Source: Clostridiales bacterium (lineage in GTDB: Bacteria > Bacillota > Clostridia > Oscillospirales > Acutalibacteraceae). From it: a DNA stretch of 22,148 nt. Where the stretch lies: the NCBI GenBank assembly GCA_012522615.1, contig JAAYKB010000181.1, forward strand, positions 1 through 22,148. The letters are read 5' to 3'. Below, one piece after another: positions 7,903-15,574 of the stretch (positions within the stretch are counted from its first letter, which is position 1; every line of letters begins with the position of its first letter). The notes beneath the pieces were generated by a model. The model was not told where the DNA came from. It did not search any database and saw nothing but the letters and a program-made list of their open reading frames with translations. Both the position numbers and the translations under genes were made by a program.

Positions 7903-10900
7903 CTATTCAGCATATTTTAAGCCCATAGAGCAGATAATCGTATTCTCTTTGTTGGTGGATAGATCTTCCTCGACCCGACACAAAGAGCCGTTTTTTCTCA
8001 TCTCCAGAACATATTCAACAATATCGTCGCTTGCGGTCTTACTGGAACTACGCATCATACGCCCCAACATGAATTTTGTACCTTCGAGTAAAGGATAATT
8101 GTATATTTCATCAATAGCCAGCTTCAATTGTTCCCGATTCTCAGCACTGAAGAACAAGGTCGTAGGCTGATCATAATAATGTTCCAGCAGAGAGATTATT
8201 CGATATCGAGTACTGAAACGATTCCCCAGAATTCCTCCGGTTACCGTCTTACTCTGCGTTTTTATCTGTTCTACAGCTTTTTCTACCAATGCATGATGCT
8301 GGTCCAATGGACTTACAGGAGGTTCCTGAGAGCTACATGCCAATGCATTCAGGATTTTCTTCTGATTCTGAGTTACAAATTCACCATCTGCAGTAAGCCA
8401 TGTCAGAATATCAAAATCATTAGCAGTACGTGCATATGTAATAACTCCTTCATCCAAACGATTATGAGTCGTCTTGGTTGAATAAATCATGTTTTGCAGG
8501 TTCGGTATAATCTGCTTTAATTCAGGCTTGGCATCAGTTGCAGATTTCCATATTTGATATGCCTGCGAAGAAAGATCGACCTCTGCATCATCGTCATCAT
8601 CAAGGACACCGCTGCGCTCATTGAACATATCTCGAAGATTTTGTTCATTGCCTTCGAAAAATATTTCATCTGAACCAACAATATTTGCATTCTCATTGAT
8701 GCGGGCATTCAAACGACCTCTTAAGTTTATAATCGCCTCAACTCCATCTGCCGGGAAGAACGAATAACAGTAAATCTTATCTGCCGACTGCCCGATACGA
8801 TCCACACGACCTGCACGCTGAATTAACCTTATAATAGCCCAAGGCAAATCAAAATTAACTATGACATGGGAATCTTGAAGGTTCTGTCCTTCTGACAACA
8901 CATCTGTAGCAATCAAAATACGATATTGCTCTTCTTGAGGCATATTTCCTTTTTCGTTACTAACAGGAGAAAACTTCTCGACCACAGTCGTAGGATTTTC
9001 TGTACTACCAGTAGCTATCCCAATAGCCCCAATGCCTCGTTTTCGTAATTGATTATAGATATAACGAGCAGTATCGCTATATTGAGTGAAAACTATTACT
9101 TTCTCATCTTTATGAGTCGACTCCAAAAGCTTCTGCAATTCATTTAGCTTTTGATCTGCCATTTGATCCCAATCTCCGCAGAAAGAAATCATTTGAAGCA
9201 ACATTTCACAATCTTTTTTCAGTTGTTGCTTCAAGGTCCTTTTGAAGTAAGTGGATGGGAGCCAGGCCACATTATTCTTATTACAAATTATATTATAATA
9301 CTCTTCAGCCTTCTTGATATAATGATCCAACTCCGTAGGAATATGCAATGTAGCATCAATAGCTGGATTCACTTCATTGCCAAACAAAGAGGTACTAACA
9401 TCCTCATCTTCCATATAATCATCCGGCAAATTATTTTCATCACCAATAGGGACAGATAGTTTGTTCTCAATAGCATAGATATATACGCAATTTCGCAATA
9501 TATGACGATAAACAGTCAATAGGAAAGCGAAGCCGCTGGAATCAATACGTTTGAAGAAAGTACTCTTACAAAAGCCCATCATACGCTGACCTGCACGAGA
9601 AAGGTTTTCCATCAACTGTTTCTCATACAGCGAAGCATTGTCCGCATGCGTTTCGCTGATATATTTATTCAAACCATAACGAGGCAATTGTAGGTTTTCC
9701 ATCAAACTTATCATATCTGCCGAATAAAGTCGACTATACTGATCTCCTGGCTCTGTCTTAAATTTAACCGCCTTAGGCAAGCGGTCTGGGAAATAGGAAC
9801 GTCGTCCATCTGGAAATTCCAAATATTTACGATTATTTGAAGCATCTGTCTTTGTAAAATACTGCTTGATAAACGAACGCGTTCTTCTAACAAGAAAAAG
9901 TTTCATCAACTCATTCCAGTCTTCTACATACGGGCTCTTTTCAAAGGCTTTGATACTTCGAATAAAGACATCACTATGTTTTTGAACAAATTGCCGCTCA
10001 CCGCCCAACGAACGAATATATTCTTCAGGACGAATGCCAAGGTCCTGATCGTCACTTAAGAACAGACGTAATTGATTGCTTAGATCGCTAAAATCCTTAT
10101 TATATGGAGTCGCAGTAAGCAACAACACCTTACTGTCTTGATGATTAATAAGCTGCTTGATATTCTGATATCTCTTTCCCCCGTTCCTCAGATTGTGACT
10201 TTCATCCACAATGATAAGGCGATAGTAACGAGCAGAATCGACATCAATAGGTTTAGCCATAGACATAATCTCAGCTTTCAGATCATATTTAGCAACATAC
10301 TTTTTCCACATATCCTGTAGATTCGCAGGACATATAATTAAAGTACTGCTCGCATACGTCATTTCGTAAATCTTAGCAATGGCGCAAGCTGTAATAGTCT
10401 TACCCAAGCCGACGACATCTCCAATCATTGCTCCCCCTCGCTTATCATTATTAAGATGGCGGGCAGCAATCTTGACTGCGTTCTGCTGAAAATCAAAAAG
10501 CTCTCTACGGAACTCAGGTGTAAGCGTAAATTCCTTTATACCATTTCTTGCTTCTTCACTCAAATGGTACGCCACTTTCAGATATACATAATAGGGAGGA
10601 ATAACTTTTTCTGAAGCCCAGCTATTATCAATTACATTAATCAACTCGGCCGTAATATCTTCACAAAAACGGTCATTCCAGCGATCATCAAACCAATTTG
10701 CAAACTTCTGAGCTTGGTCACAGTCTCCAAATTCCGCATTAAGTTCTCCTTGCCTGGTCAGACCACTATATGTCAAGTTACTGCTCCCCATTAATGATTG
10801 AATAGGATTACTATAGTCATCAGGCCTGTGCGCTAAATAAAGTTTTGCATGTAAAGGCTCTCGCAAATAGAGCTTCACGCAAACCTTTCCCTCTTTCATC

Positions 10901-11289
10901 TGAGTAGACAAACGTCGTAAAGTCCATTCATCCTGTTTGGTTGGCAACCCTAATAAAAGTTGACGCTTGAACTCAAGTGCTATTTGTAATTTACAACGCT
11001 GAACCATCTCTGAATCGGGAAGCTCATCGTTTTTTGAATACAATTTACGAATATAGTCCTCAGGAGGTCTATGCATTCCTATTAATAATCGACAGGTGCG
11101 TAATACATTTTTCCCATCTTCATCTACGTAATCTCCCGATAGCTGATCAATTTCGTTTATTACAAGGTTCCATCCTCGAAGATTAAAATAACCGACACAA
11201 AAATCCACACGTTTGACGCCCTGTGAGCCAATCACCCTTTTGAGGCCTTCCTCAAACTTAAGATCTATATTATCAAATATTCTTGCCAT
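7903..11289 (-). CDS. PLD-domain SNF2-type helicase/translocase (1128 aa)
   Basis: The N-terminal domain (about 1-195) is phospholipase-D-like: a strand VDFCVGYFNLRGW, then HAKLYLA (H147, K149) and GSSNLTYSGL (168-177). This gives the H-x-K and GSxN parts of one HKD motif, but the usual Asp five residues after Lys is not in place. The SF2/SNF2 motor follows, with GDVVGLGKT (290-298), VDESHN (361-366), LTATPYN (391-397) and, near residue 825, LIQRAGRVDRIGQ. The C-terminal 250 residues are unassigned. The PLD domain may be the nuclease or a DNA-binding module, as PLD folds act as nucleases in BfiI-type enzymes. The start overlaps the XRE gene by 17 bases and the stop is 2 bases from the methyltransferase start. 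Confidence 0.92.
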   Translation of the reverse strand: MARIFDNIDLKFEEGLKRVIGSQGVKRVDFCVGYFNLRGWNLVINEIDQLSGDYVDEDGKNVLRTCRLLIGMHRPPEDYIRKLYSKNDELPDSEMVQRCKLQIALEFKRQLLLGLPTKQDEWTLRRLSTQMKEGKVCVKLYLREPLHAKLYLAHRPDDYSNPIQSLMGSSNLTYSGLTRQGELNAEFGDCDQAQKFANWFDDRWNDRFCEDITAELINVIDNSWASEKVIPPYYVYLKVAYHLSEEARNGIKEFTLTPEFRRELFDFQQNAVKIAARHLNNDKRGGAMIGDVVGLGKTITACAIAKIYEMTYASSTLIICPANLQDMWKKYVAKYDLKAEIMSMAKPIDVDSARYYRLIIVDESHNLRNGGKRYQNIKQLINHQDSKVLLLTATPYNKDFSDLSNQLRLFLSDDQDLGIRPEEYIRSLGGERQFVQKHSDVFIRSIKAFEKSPYVEDWNELMKLFLVRRTRSFIKQYFTKTDASNNRKYLEFPDGRRSYFPDRLPKAVKFKTEPGDQYSRLYSADMISLMENLQLPRYGLNKYISETHADNASLYEKQLMENLSRAGQRMMGFCKSTFFKRIDSSGFAFLLTVYRHILRNCVYIYAIENKLSVPIGDENNLPDDYMEDEDVSTSLFGNEVNPAIDATLHIPTELDHYIKKAEEYYNIICNKNNVAWLPSTYFKRTLKQQLKKDCEMLLQMISFCGDWDQMADQKLNELQKLLESTHKDEKVIVFTQYSDTARYIYNQLRKRGIGAIGIATGSTENPTTVVEKFSPVSNEKGNMPQEEQYRILIATDVLSEGQNLQDSHVIVNFDLPWAIIRLIQRAGRVDRIGQSADKIYCYSFFPADGVEAIINLRGRLNARINENANIVGSDEIFFEGNEQNLRDMFNERSGVLDDDDDAEVDLSSQAYQIWKSATDAKPELKQIIPNLQNMIYSTKTTHNRLDEGVITYARTANDFDILTWLTADGEFVTQNQKKILNALACSSQEPPVSPLDQHHALVEKAVEQIKTQSKTVTGGILGNRFSTRYRIISLLEHYYDQPTTLFFSAENREQLKLAIDEIYNYPLLEGTKFMLGRMMRSSSKTASDDIVEYVLEMRKNGSLCRVEEDLSTNKENTIICSMGLKYAE

Positions 11290-11491
11290 ATTCTTCTTCC
11301 TTTATCAACTCTCTCATGGTTACCCCTAAAACTTTTGCGATATCATCCAATACCGCCAATGTCGGTTGTTGACGATTACAACAATAAGCATTCACTGTGC
11401 TAAAACTTTTGCCTATTTTTTCCGCCAGCTCCGTTTGAGAAATATCTTTCTCGATGAGTACCACTTTAATACGATTAAGTTTTTTATTCAT
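11273..11491 (-). CDS. Small XRE-family regulator heading the operon
   Basis: A 72-residue single-domain helix-turn-helix protein. The HTH spans about 18-57: SQTELAEKIGKSFSTVNAYC for the two core helices, then PTLAVLDDIAKVLGV. Its size, its position as the first gene and its overlap with the helicase gene resemble controller (C) proteins of restriction-modification systems, which delay or cap expression of the toxic parts. A candidate palindromic operator and a promoter lie directly upstream. The final residues (EEEYGKNI) are encoded in the region shared with the helicase start. Autoregulation is inferred from this arrangement. Confidence 0.88.
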   Translation of the reverse strand: MNKKLNRIKVVLIEKDISQTELAEKIGKSFSTVNAYCCNRQQPTLAVLDDIAKVLGVTMRELIKEEEYGKNI

Positions 11492-11512
11492 ATACTCGAC
11501 TACTTCGTTTTA

Positions 11513-11520
11513 CAAATATA
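11513..11520 (-). promoter_or_regulatory. Candidate -7 promoter element of the minus-strand operon
   Basis: On the minus strand the sequence reads TATATTTG, matching the Bacteroidota -7 consensus TAnnTTTG. It lies 21 bases before the XRE start codon, giving a very short leader. No good -33 TTTG is present at the usual 19-21-base distance. That could indicate an activator-dependent or weak promoter. Confidence 0.5.
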
Positions 11521-11531
11521 GCAAATCATCC

Positions 11532-11543
11532 GCTATATATAGC
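11532..11543. promoter_or_regulatory. Palindromic candidate operator
   Basis: GCTATATATAGC is a perfect 12-base palindrome located 11 bases upstream of the -7 element of the XRE-led operon. A half-related TGCTATAT copy (minus strand) overlaps the -7 element itself. The position is where a small XRE regulator could bind to activate or repress. No binding data; AT-rich palindromes also arise by chance. Confidence 0.4.
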
Positions 11544-11619
11544 ATATTTTCAGCTAAAAACAGAACATAATCCCAACACACAACTCAACCATATTACCTA
11601 AACAAAATAAGGTGCCAAT

Positions 11620-11666
11620 AAAAAACATGGCTTACCCCTATACGCCCCCTGCATAGAGATAAGCCA
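11620..11666 (-). terminator. Intrinsic terminator after the 452-codon gene
   Basis: TGGCTTACCCCTAT (11628-11641) and ATAGAGATAAGCCA (11653-11666) pair over 14 positions around an 11-base loop. Read on the minus strand, the two imperfect positions are G-U wobbles, and the hairpin is followed by six T (11620-11625). It lies 24 bases after the stop of the minus-strand gene ending at 11690. It also separates that unit from the XRE-led operon downstream. Confidence 0.8.
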
Positions 11667-11689
11667 AGTCTCAAATTACTACTGTTCCG

Positions 11690-13006
11690 TCAAACGATGG
11701 AATTCACCTGTTCCTCGGGCAGCCATTCTGTAAGCGAGACAATCTCTTGATATTGCTCCCAAGTCAAAAACGAATCGCCATCGTCTGAACATTCGTATTC
11801 CCACGGCAGTTCGTAGACGGAGCCTTCTTCCTGATAACCCATATAGTTGTGATATGAGTCGGGAACCAACCGTACATAATCCTCTTCGAGCAGGATCCTT
11901 AAGAGCTTCTCTGCATCATATATCAGCAGCGGTGCCCCGGCCTTATACAAGGCTGTCGCTACTTCAATGGCCAGTCCGGCATTGGCAGAATAACTGTTGG
12001 AAACAACAATTTTCCATACCTGTTGCCGGTAGTTTGAGGCAAGGATATTCAAACGTGAAAGCCCCAGTTCTCCGTAATGGTCAGTTGCGAACCGCATGAA
12101 ATCCTCCTTACTGTCAATGTCATACATTTCCGTCACATCCACGAACTTCTTCCGCTTGTAATAGACCACATCGCGCAGTTCTTCGGGAACATCCTGCTGA
12201 TCTGTATAGATACGCCCCTTGTATCCCCGCTTCCGGTGATAAGCCTCATACACCTCGTTGGCGATGCGGAAATAGGTGCAATACTTTCGTATGGTCATGG
12301 TTTCCAAAAGAGGGACAGAACACCCATACACCGAGTCCTCCAATGCCTTGATGGCCGTTTCCCTATCTTCCACCTCAATTTTGAAATTCGGCACGATGCG
12401 GTTGAATTTCTTTTGTGCAATCCGTCCTATACGCTGCTGGTACGGCAGGTTATGCGCCACGTAATCGTTGAACCCGTCGGTATTCGCGACAATGACATCA
12501 ATCATCCGCTGCAGATAGTCGAAGAGGCGGATCAGGTTCTCCCTGCACCACGTATCATCTGGTTCTACATCCGTACACTTGGGACGATTCGTAATGATAA
12601 AACGGGTGTGCTTCCGGTCCGTAACACGGATTGACCGGGAATCCTCGTATCGACTTGAAGCGACATGGAACCACCTGGTCTCCATCGGGTTGAATGCAAG
12701 CCAATCCGCAAGAAACGCTTCCCGACTGTCATATTCCCCCGAAGCGACCAAATCCTCGGCATCCCCCCACTCTTCCGGCGCAGGCCGTGGCACTTCGATA
12801 TAGAATCCTCGGTACTCATCGTCGCCCATTACAGCCAGCCGCTCGAACCGATGTTGAATCTCAACCAGCCGTTCAAGCATATCGCCACCAACAACAATCT
12901 CCCATTGACGGCTTTCTCCCAACGCCTCCAAATGCGAGGCATTCAAACCGACATCCTTCGCCAAGCCGGTAATGAGCGTTCTATCTATAATCTTTCTTTC
13001 GTTCAT
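11690..13006 (-). CDS. Hypothetical protein, ~438 aa, unknown function
   Basis: I do not recognise this family. The frame is open from an ATG at 13048, but the first 14 codons overlap the remnant of another gene. I prefer the start at 13004-13006 (MNERKIIDRTLITGLAKDVG), giving 438 residues. The protein is soluble and mixed alpha/beta. It is rich in Asp, Glu, Arg and Tyr, with no membrane segment. A DRKHTRFIITNRPKCTD segment lies near residues 145-160, and an Asp/Glu/Trp-rich C-terminus reads ELPWEYECSDDGDSFLTWE. The higher GC and codon use match the metallophosphoesterase upstream rather than the AT-rich defence operon. The two are probably one transcription unit, ended by the hairpin at 11620-11666. 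Confidence 0.78.
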   Translation of the reverse strand: MNERKIIDRTLITGLAKDVGLNASHLEALGESRQWEIVVGGDMLERLVEIQHRFERLAVMGDDEYRGFYIEVPRPAPEEWGDAEDLVASGEYDSREAFLADWLAFNPMETRWFHVASSRYEDSRSIRVTDRKHTRFIITNRPKCTDVEPDDTWCRENLIRLFDYLQRMIDVIVANTDGFNDYVAHNLPYQQRIGRIAQKKFNRIVPNFKIEVEDRETAIKALEDSVYGCSVPLLETMTIRKYCTYFRIANEVYEAYHRKRGYKGRIYTDQQDVPEELRDVVYYKRKKFVDVTEMYDIDSKEDFMRFATDHYGELGLSRLNILASNYRQQVWKIVVSNSYSANAGLAIEVATALYKAGAPLLIYDAEKLLRILLEEDYVRLVPDSYHNYMGYQEEGSVYELPWEYECSDDGDSFLTWEQYQEIVSLTEWLPEEQVNSIV

Positions 13007-13019
13007 TTCTGTATGTCCA

Positions 13020-13174
13020 TTAAATTCCAATAAACCTTGCCGGATCAAATCCGTTCATCAGGTGTTTATCCTCAAAAACATATCCCATCTGGTTACAGGC
13101 AATTCATTATTTTTCAAGTATCTGCTGTTTTCCTGGAACTCCATGTGCAGATCACTCATGTATTGTATCTTCAT
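13020..13174 (-). pseudogene. Remnant of a second metallophosphoesterase (internal deletion)
   Basis: An ATG at 13172-13174, one base after the upstream phosphoesterase stop and preceded by AAAGGAG, opens with MKIQYMSDLHMEFQENSRYL. This is the usual beginning of calcineurin-like phosphoesterases, including the S-D-x-H metal motif. After about 30 codons the frame runs to a stop. In a neighbouring frame the sequence continues as GYVFEDKHLMNGFDPARF, ending at TAA 13020-13022, and this looks like the C-terminal end of the same kind of protein. The middle of the gene appears to be missing, with a frame change at the joint. The remaining piece cannot be catalytic. The homology of the tail is my recollection of family ends, so it is less certain than that of the head. 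Confidence 0.6.
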
Positions 13175-13175
13175 C

Positions 13176-13784
13176 TTACTGTTCTCCTTTCTTTGAATGC
13201 TCAATCTGTTTCCCTATGATTGCCTTCACCTGCGCAAATGAAACCGGAGTGAAATCGTTGTTGTCCACTCCGACATCATATTGTGTCGGAAGAAGCATAC
13301 TTAGCCGAGAAGCATCCTTTCCGGTATTGTTTCTTCGGGTATGCACGTGTCCGAAAAGCTGCCAGGTGTCATCGTATGAGCCGCCATAGCAAAGGAACGG
13401 ACAGTGATTCAGATAAATCTTCTGTTTATCCACCTCGATATACATCTGCATCGTTATCTGCTCGAAGTATTTCGTGTAATTCTGCCTCAGGTTCTTGATG
13501 TCGTGGTTACCGGAAATAAGGTATATTTTCCCGTTCAGCCTGTTCAGTACGTTTACCCATTCGGCGGAACCGCCCAGACAGAAATCACCCAGGTGGAACA
13601 CGATATCCTCCGGACCGACCACTCGATTCCAGTTGGCAATAATCGTTTCATTCATGTGCGATACATCCTTGAAAGGCCTGTTGCAGAACCTGATGATATT
13701 GGTATGATTGAAGTGGGTGTCGGATGTAAAGAACATCCTGCTTCCGTCAAATTTATAATTCATAATCTTTTCGTTCATGCGCAT
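13176..13784 (-). CDS. Metallophosphoesterase (calcineurin-like)
   Basis: A 202-residue calcineurin-like phosphoesterase with all expected metal and active-site motifs in order: SDTHFNH (D22, H24), HLGDF (G66, D67), SGNHD (91-95), LNHCPF (H127) and FGHVHTR (145-148). Proteins of this compact kind hydrolyse phosphodiesters or phosphomonoesters. The substrate here is unknown. The start may be the third or eighth codon instead (MNEK or MNYKFDG). It is followed at once by the remnant of another phosphoesterase and then by the unknown 438-aa gene, suggesting a small operon. Nothing in the sequence ties it to defence, although phosphoesterases can process nucleotide signals. Confidence 0.9.
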   Translation of the reverse strand: MRMNEKIMNYKFDGSRMFFTSDTHFNHTNIIRFCNRPFKDVSHMNETIIANWNRVVGPEDIVFHLGDFCLGGSAEWVNVLNRLNGKIYLISGNHDIKNLRQNYTKYFEQITMQMYIEVDKQKIYLNHCPFLCYGGSYDDTWQLFGHVHTRRNNTGKDASRLSMLLPTQYDVGVDNNDFTPVSFAQVKAIIGKQIEHSKKGEQ

Positions 13785-13878
13785 CGCTGCGCGGTTAATA
13801 ATACGTTACAATTCAGCCCGTGGACGGAATTGACGGAGAAGAGCACATCGTGCGAACGTCACCAACAGGCATCAAACA

Positions 13879-13919
13879 AAAACCGTCGAAAAGTTTGGTA
13901 AGGACTCTCCGACGGTTTT
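13879..13919. terminator. Bidirectional hairpin terminator
   Basis: AAAACCGTCG (13879-13888) and CGACGGTTTT (13910-13919) are perfect inverted repeats around a 21-base loop. Each side of the stem ends in T-rich sequence on its own strand, giving an intrinsic terminator in either direction. It would end a minus-strand gene finishing at 13923, of which only a decayed fragment is seen. It would also insulate the phosphoesterase unit from it. Confidence 0.6.
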
Positions 13920-14324
13920 CATTTATCGTTTCAGTAGGATACCAGCATCATCGTATCCCCGATGGTCTATCAAACGTTCGTCGGGAAATGTCTCCAAAAG
14001 TATAGAATGCTCCAATGCCCGAAGTATGGACACACGGTAACACCTCAAGGCATTTTATGCCTCGATCCGATATGGTGTTCCAGTTGTTCATTCTTCTTTG
14101 CAGCATTGTAAGCTTTATGTTTTTATTCAATTGACGGCGCAAAATTACGGATTTTCTTGAGGACCAGCAAATTTCTTTAGAGAAAAGCCGATATGAAGCA
14201 AAATGTGTGATCCATAGTGCAAAAGTGCAAGTGCAAATACATATTCGGTTTGATCTTTTGACTCTTTACCACAAAAACTCATAGTGCAACATCTGAGCGT
14301 TAACATAGGGACGATTTAGAATTT

Positions 14325-14455
14325 TACATTTTTTCAAGCGAATAACACCTATCATCTTACACTTTTTCCAACGAATCAGGCTCCTTTTATATACTTTTCC
14401 ATCAAAATTGAGGATTGAAAACTACACTTTTCCATAAAATCAGCAACACTAGTAG
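14325..14455. repeat. Four imperfect direct repeats with ~33-base period
   Basis: Four units begin at 14325 (TACATTTTTTCA), 14358 (TACACTTTTTCCA), 14390 (TATACTTTTCCA) and 14423 (TACACTTTTCCA). The spacing is 33, 32 and 33 bases. About 12 bases are conserved at the start of each unit, and the rest varies apart from a weak following CGAAT/AAAAT. A more distant copy may be TGACTCTTTACCA near 14258. The near-constant spacing, about three helical turns, suggests protein binding on one DNA face, or an old tandem duplication. It lies about 170 bases before the promoter of the plus-strand gene at 14670. Confidence 0.55.
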
Positions 14456-14595
14456 TTTTACCACATCTATAGTTGCTCGCTTTAATTCAATAAAATTTGT
14501 TAGAATTAAGATTTAATGAGTATTGTCAACTCATCAATTATCTTCTAGACCATAGGGAAATATTTTGGTCTTATATTAATAATTCGCTTGGTAAA

Positions 14596-14626
14596 TTTGT
14601 AAAGTTAAGGCCTTTGTTTATATTTG
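14596..14626 (+). promoter_or_regulatory. Bacteroidota-type promoter of the HTH-EVE gene
   Basis: A -33 TTTG (14596-14599) and a -7 TATATTTG (14619-14626) are separated by 19 bases, a full match to the Bacteroidota sigma-70 (ABfr) pattern. Transcription should begin near 14633, leaving a leader of about 37 bases before the ATG at 14670. Confidence 0.75.
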
Positions 14627-14669
14627 CTTCATAATTCTTGATGTTTAAGGTTAACCCTGTTGCAGAATT

Positions 14670-15572
14670 ATGGAAACAAGAACTAAATGTAAATTTGTCA
14701 GCCTGGATAAGGTGACTGTTGAAACGTCACAAGGTGACCGTTTCACGCTGGGACTCTCAGGAGTAATCCCTTTTGAAATGCAGGAGCAGCACTGCCAAAT
14801 TATCGCTGCACTCTTCGACAAATATTACCAAGGCGACCCTTCTGTTATAATGGGGCCGATTTTGCGTGGCATGTATCAATGTCATTGCTGGGCTAGCATC
14901 TTCTGGTATGGCCCAGATCGCGAAAACGAACGGGAGCGAATCGGAGCAAAAATTAAGAGCCTTCGGATGGAACGCCGTATGGACGCTCGGGAGGTCGCAC
15001 AACTTGCCGATATTGATGCGTCCAATTTGAGTCGTATCGAGAAAGGAAAGTATTCCGCTGGTCTCGACATTCTCTGTCGTATTGCTGCAGCAATGGACTG
15101 CCATCTCGACATTGTCCCCAATAGCAATCGTGTAAATATGGCCGGACATATTATCCCAGAGAACCATAAGAAGTGGCTTATCACGGCCAAGCGTAGTACT
15201 TTCCGTCTGTCAGAATGTCTGGAGAAGTATGGCGAGTATCATTGGCAGCAAAGTCGATATAACGTCAGCCTCGGCGATACCATATACATCTACGTTTCAG
15301 AGGATCGTGAAATCAAATACAGAATGACCGTAGAGGCTATCAATGTTCGCTACGACCAGTGGATGGTTAAGGAGGAGGAATTTTGGGTCGATAAAGAGCG
15401 TATAAATCAGGACGAGAGTGAGGCTAAATATGCTCTGCTTCGCCTTGAGGCTACCTCCAAATCAGGTAAACTCACGGAAGAGAATCTTACCAAACACGGT
15501 TTTCTCCGTGCTCCTCAGGGCACAAAAGAACTGGATGGAGAACTCCTGAGATATATAGAGAGGAGATTTTAA
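14670..15572 (+). CDS. XRE HTH protein with C-terminal EVE/PUA-like domain
   Basis: A 300-residue protein with three parts. Residues 1-85 are an unassigned domain rich in Cys and aromatic residues. Residues about 90-150 are a clear XRE helix-turn-helix (DAREVAQLADIDASNLSRIE, then GLDILCRIAAAMDC). Residues about 168-295 resemble the EVE/PUA fold: WLITAKRSTFRL, then HWQQSRYNVSLGDTIYIYVS, then a strand IKYRMTVEAINV. EVE and related folds recognise modified bases and are common in modification-dependent restriction. The stop is 2 bases from the start of the CoiA-like nuclease gene. The fusion suggests a regulator or specificity factor for that nuclease. The HTH call is secure; the EVE call is from pattern only. 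Confidence 0.82.
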   Translation: METRTKCKFVSLDKVTVETSQGDRFTLGLSGVIPFEMQEQHCQIIAALFDKYYQGDPSVIMGPILRGMYQCHCWASIFWYGPDRENERERIGAKIKSLRMERRMDAREVAQLADIDASNLSRIEKGKYSAGLDILCRIAAAMDCHLDIVPNSNRVNMAGHIIPENHKKWLITAKRSTFRLSECLEKYGEYHWQQSRYNVSLGDTIYIYVSEDREIKYRMTVEAINVRYDQWMVKEEEFWVDKERINQDESEAKYALLRLEATSKSGKLTEENLTKHGFLRAPQGTKELDGELLRYIERRF

Positions 15573-15574
15573 TT

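Larger units (their letters stand above)
13785..14669. other. Long intergenic region, divergent; AT-rich right half
   Basis: No confident gene. The left part (13785-13922) holds the presumed promoter region of the phosphoesterase unit and a hairpin at 13879-13919. The stretch 13923-14142 has overlapping short minus-strand frames that look like a decayed gene end. One frame, ending at TAA 13923-13925, reads HSILLETFPDERLIDHRGYD and resembles real protein. The right part is AT-rich and carries repeats: CATAGTGCAA at 14212 and 14280, four TACACTTTTyCA-like units from 14325 to 14455, and an inverted pair TTAATTC/GAATTAA (14482-14509). The promoter of the plus-strand HTH-EVE gene is at 14596-14626. 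Confidence 0.5.

Noticed and set aside
4601..11289. Complete DISARM or BREX system
   Set aside because: Only a methylase and SNF2/PLD parts are seen. drmA/drmB, or brxC/pglZ-like genes, are not present in this window.
12077..12634. 185-codon plus-strand frame antisense to the 438-aa gene
   Set aside because: The minus-strand frame is longer and has a proper terminator. The antisense product looks like a shadow translation.
14325..14455. CRISPR array
   Set aside because: The period is only about 33 bases with about 12 conserved bases. A CRISPR unit with repeat and spacer is usually about 60-70 bases with a longer identical repeat, and no cas genes are present.
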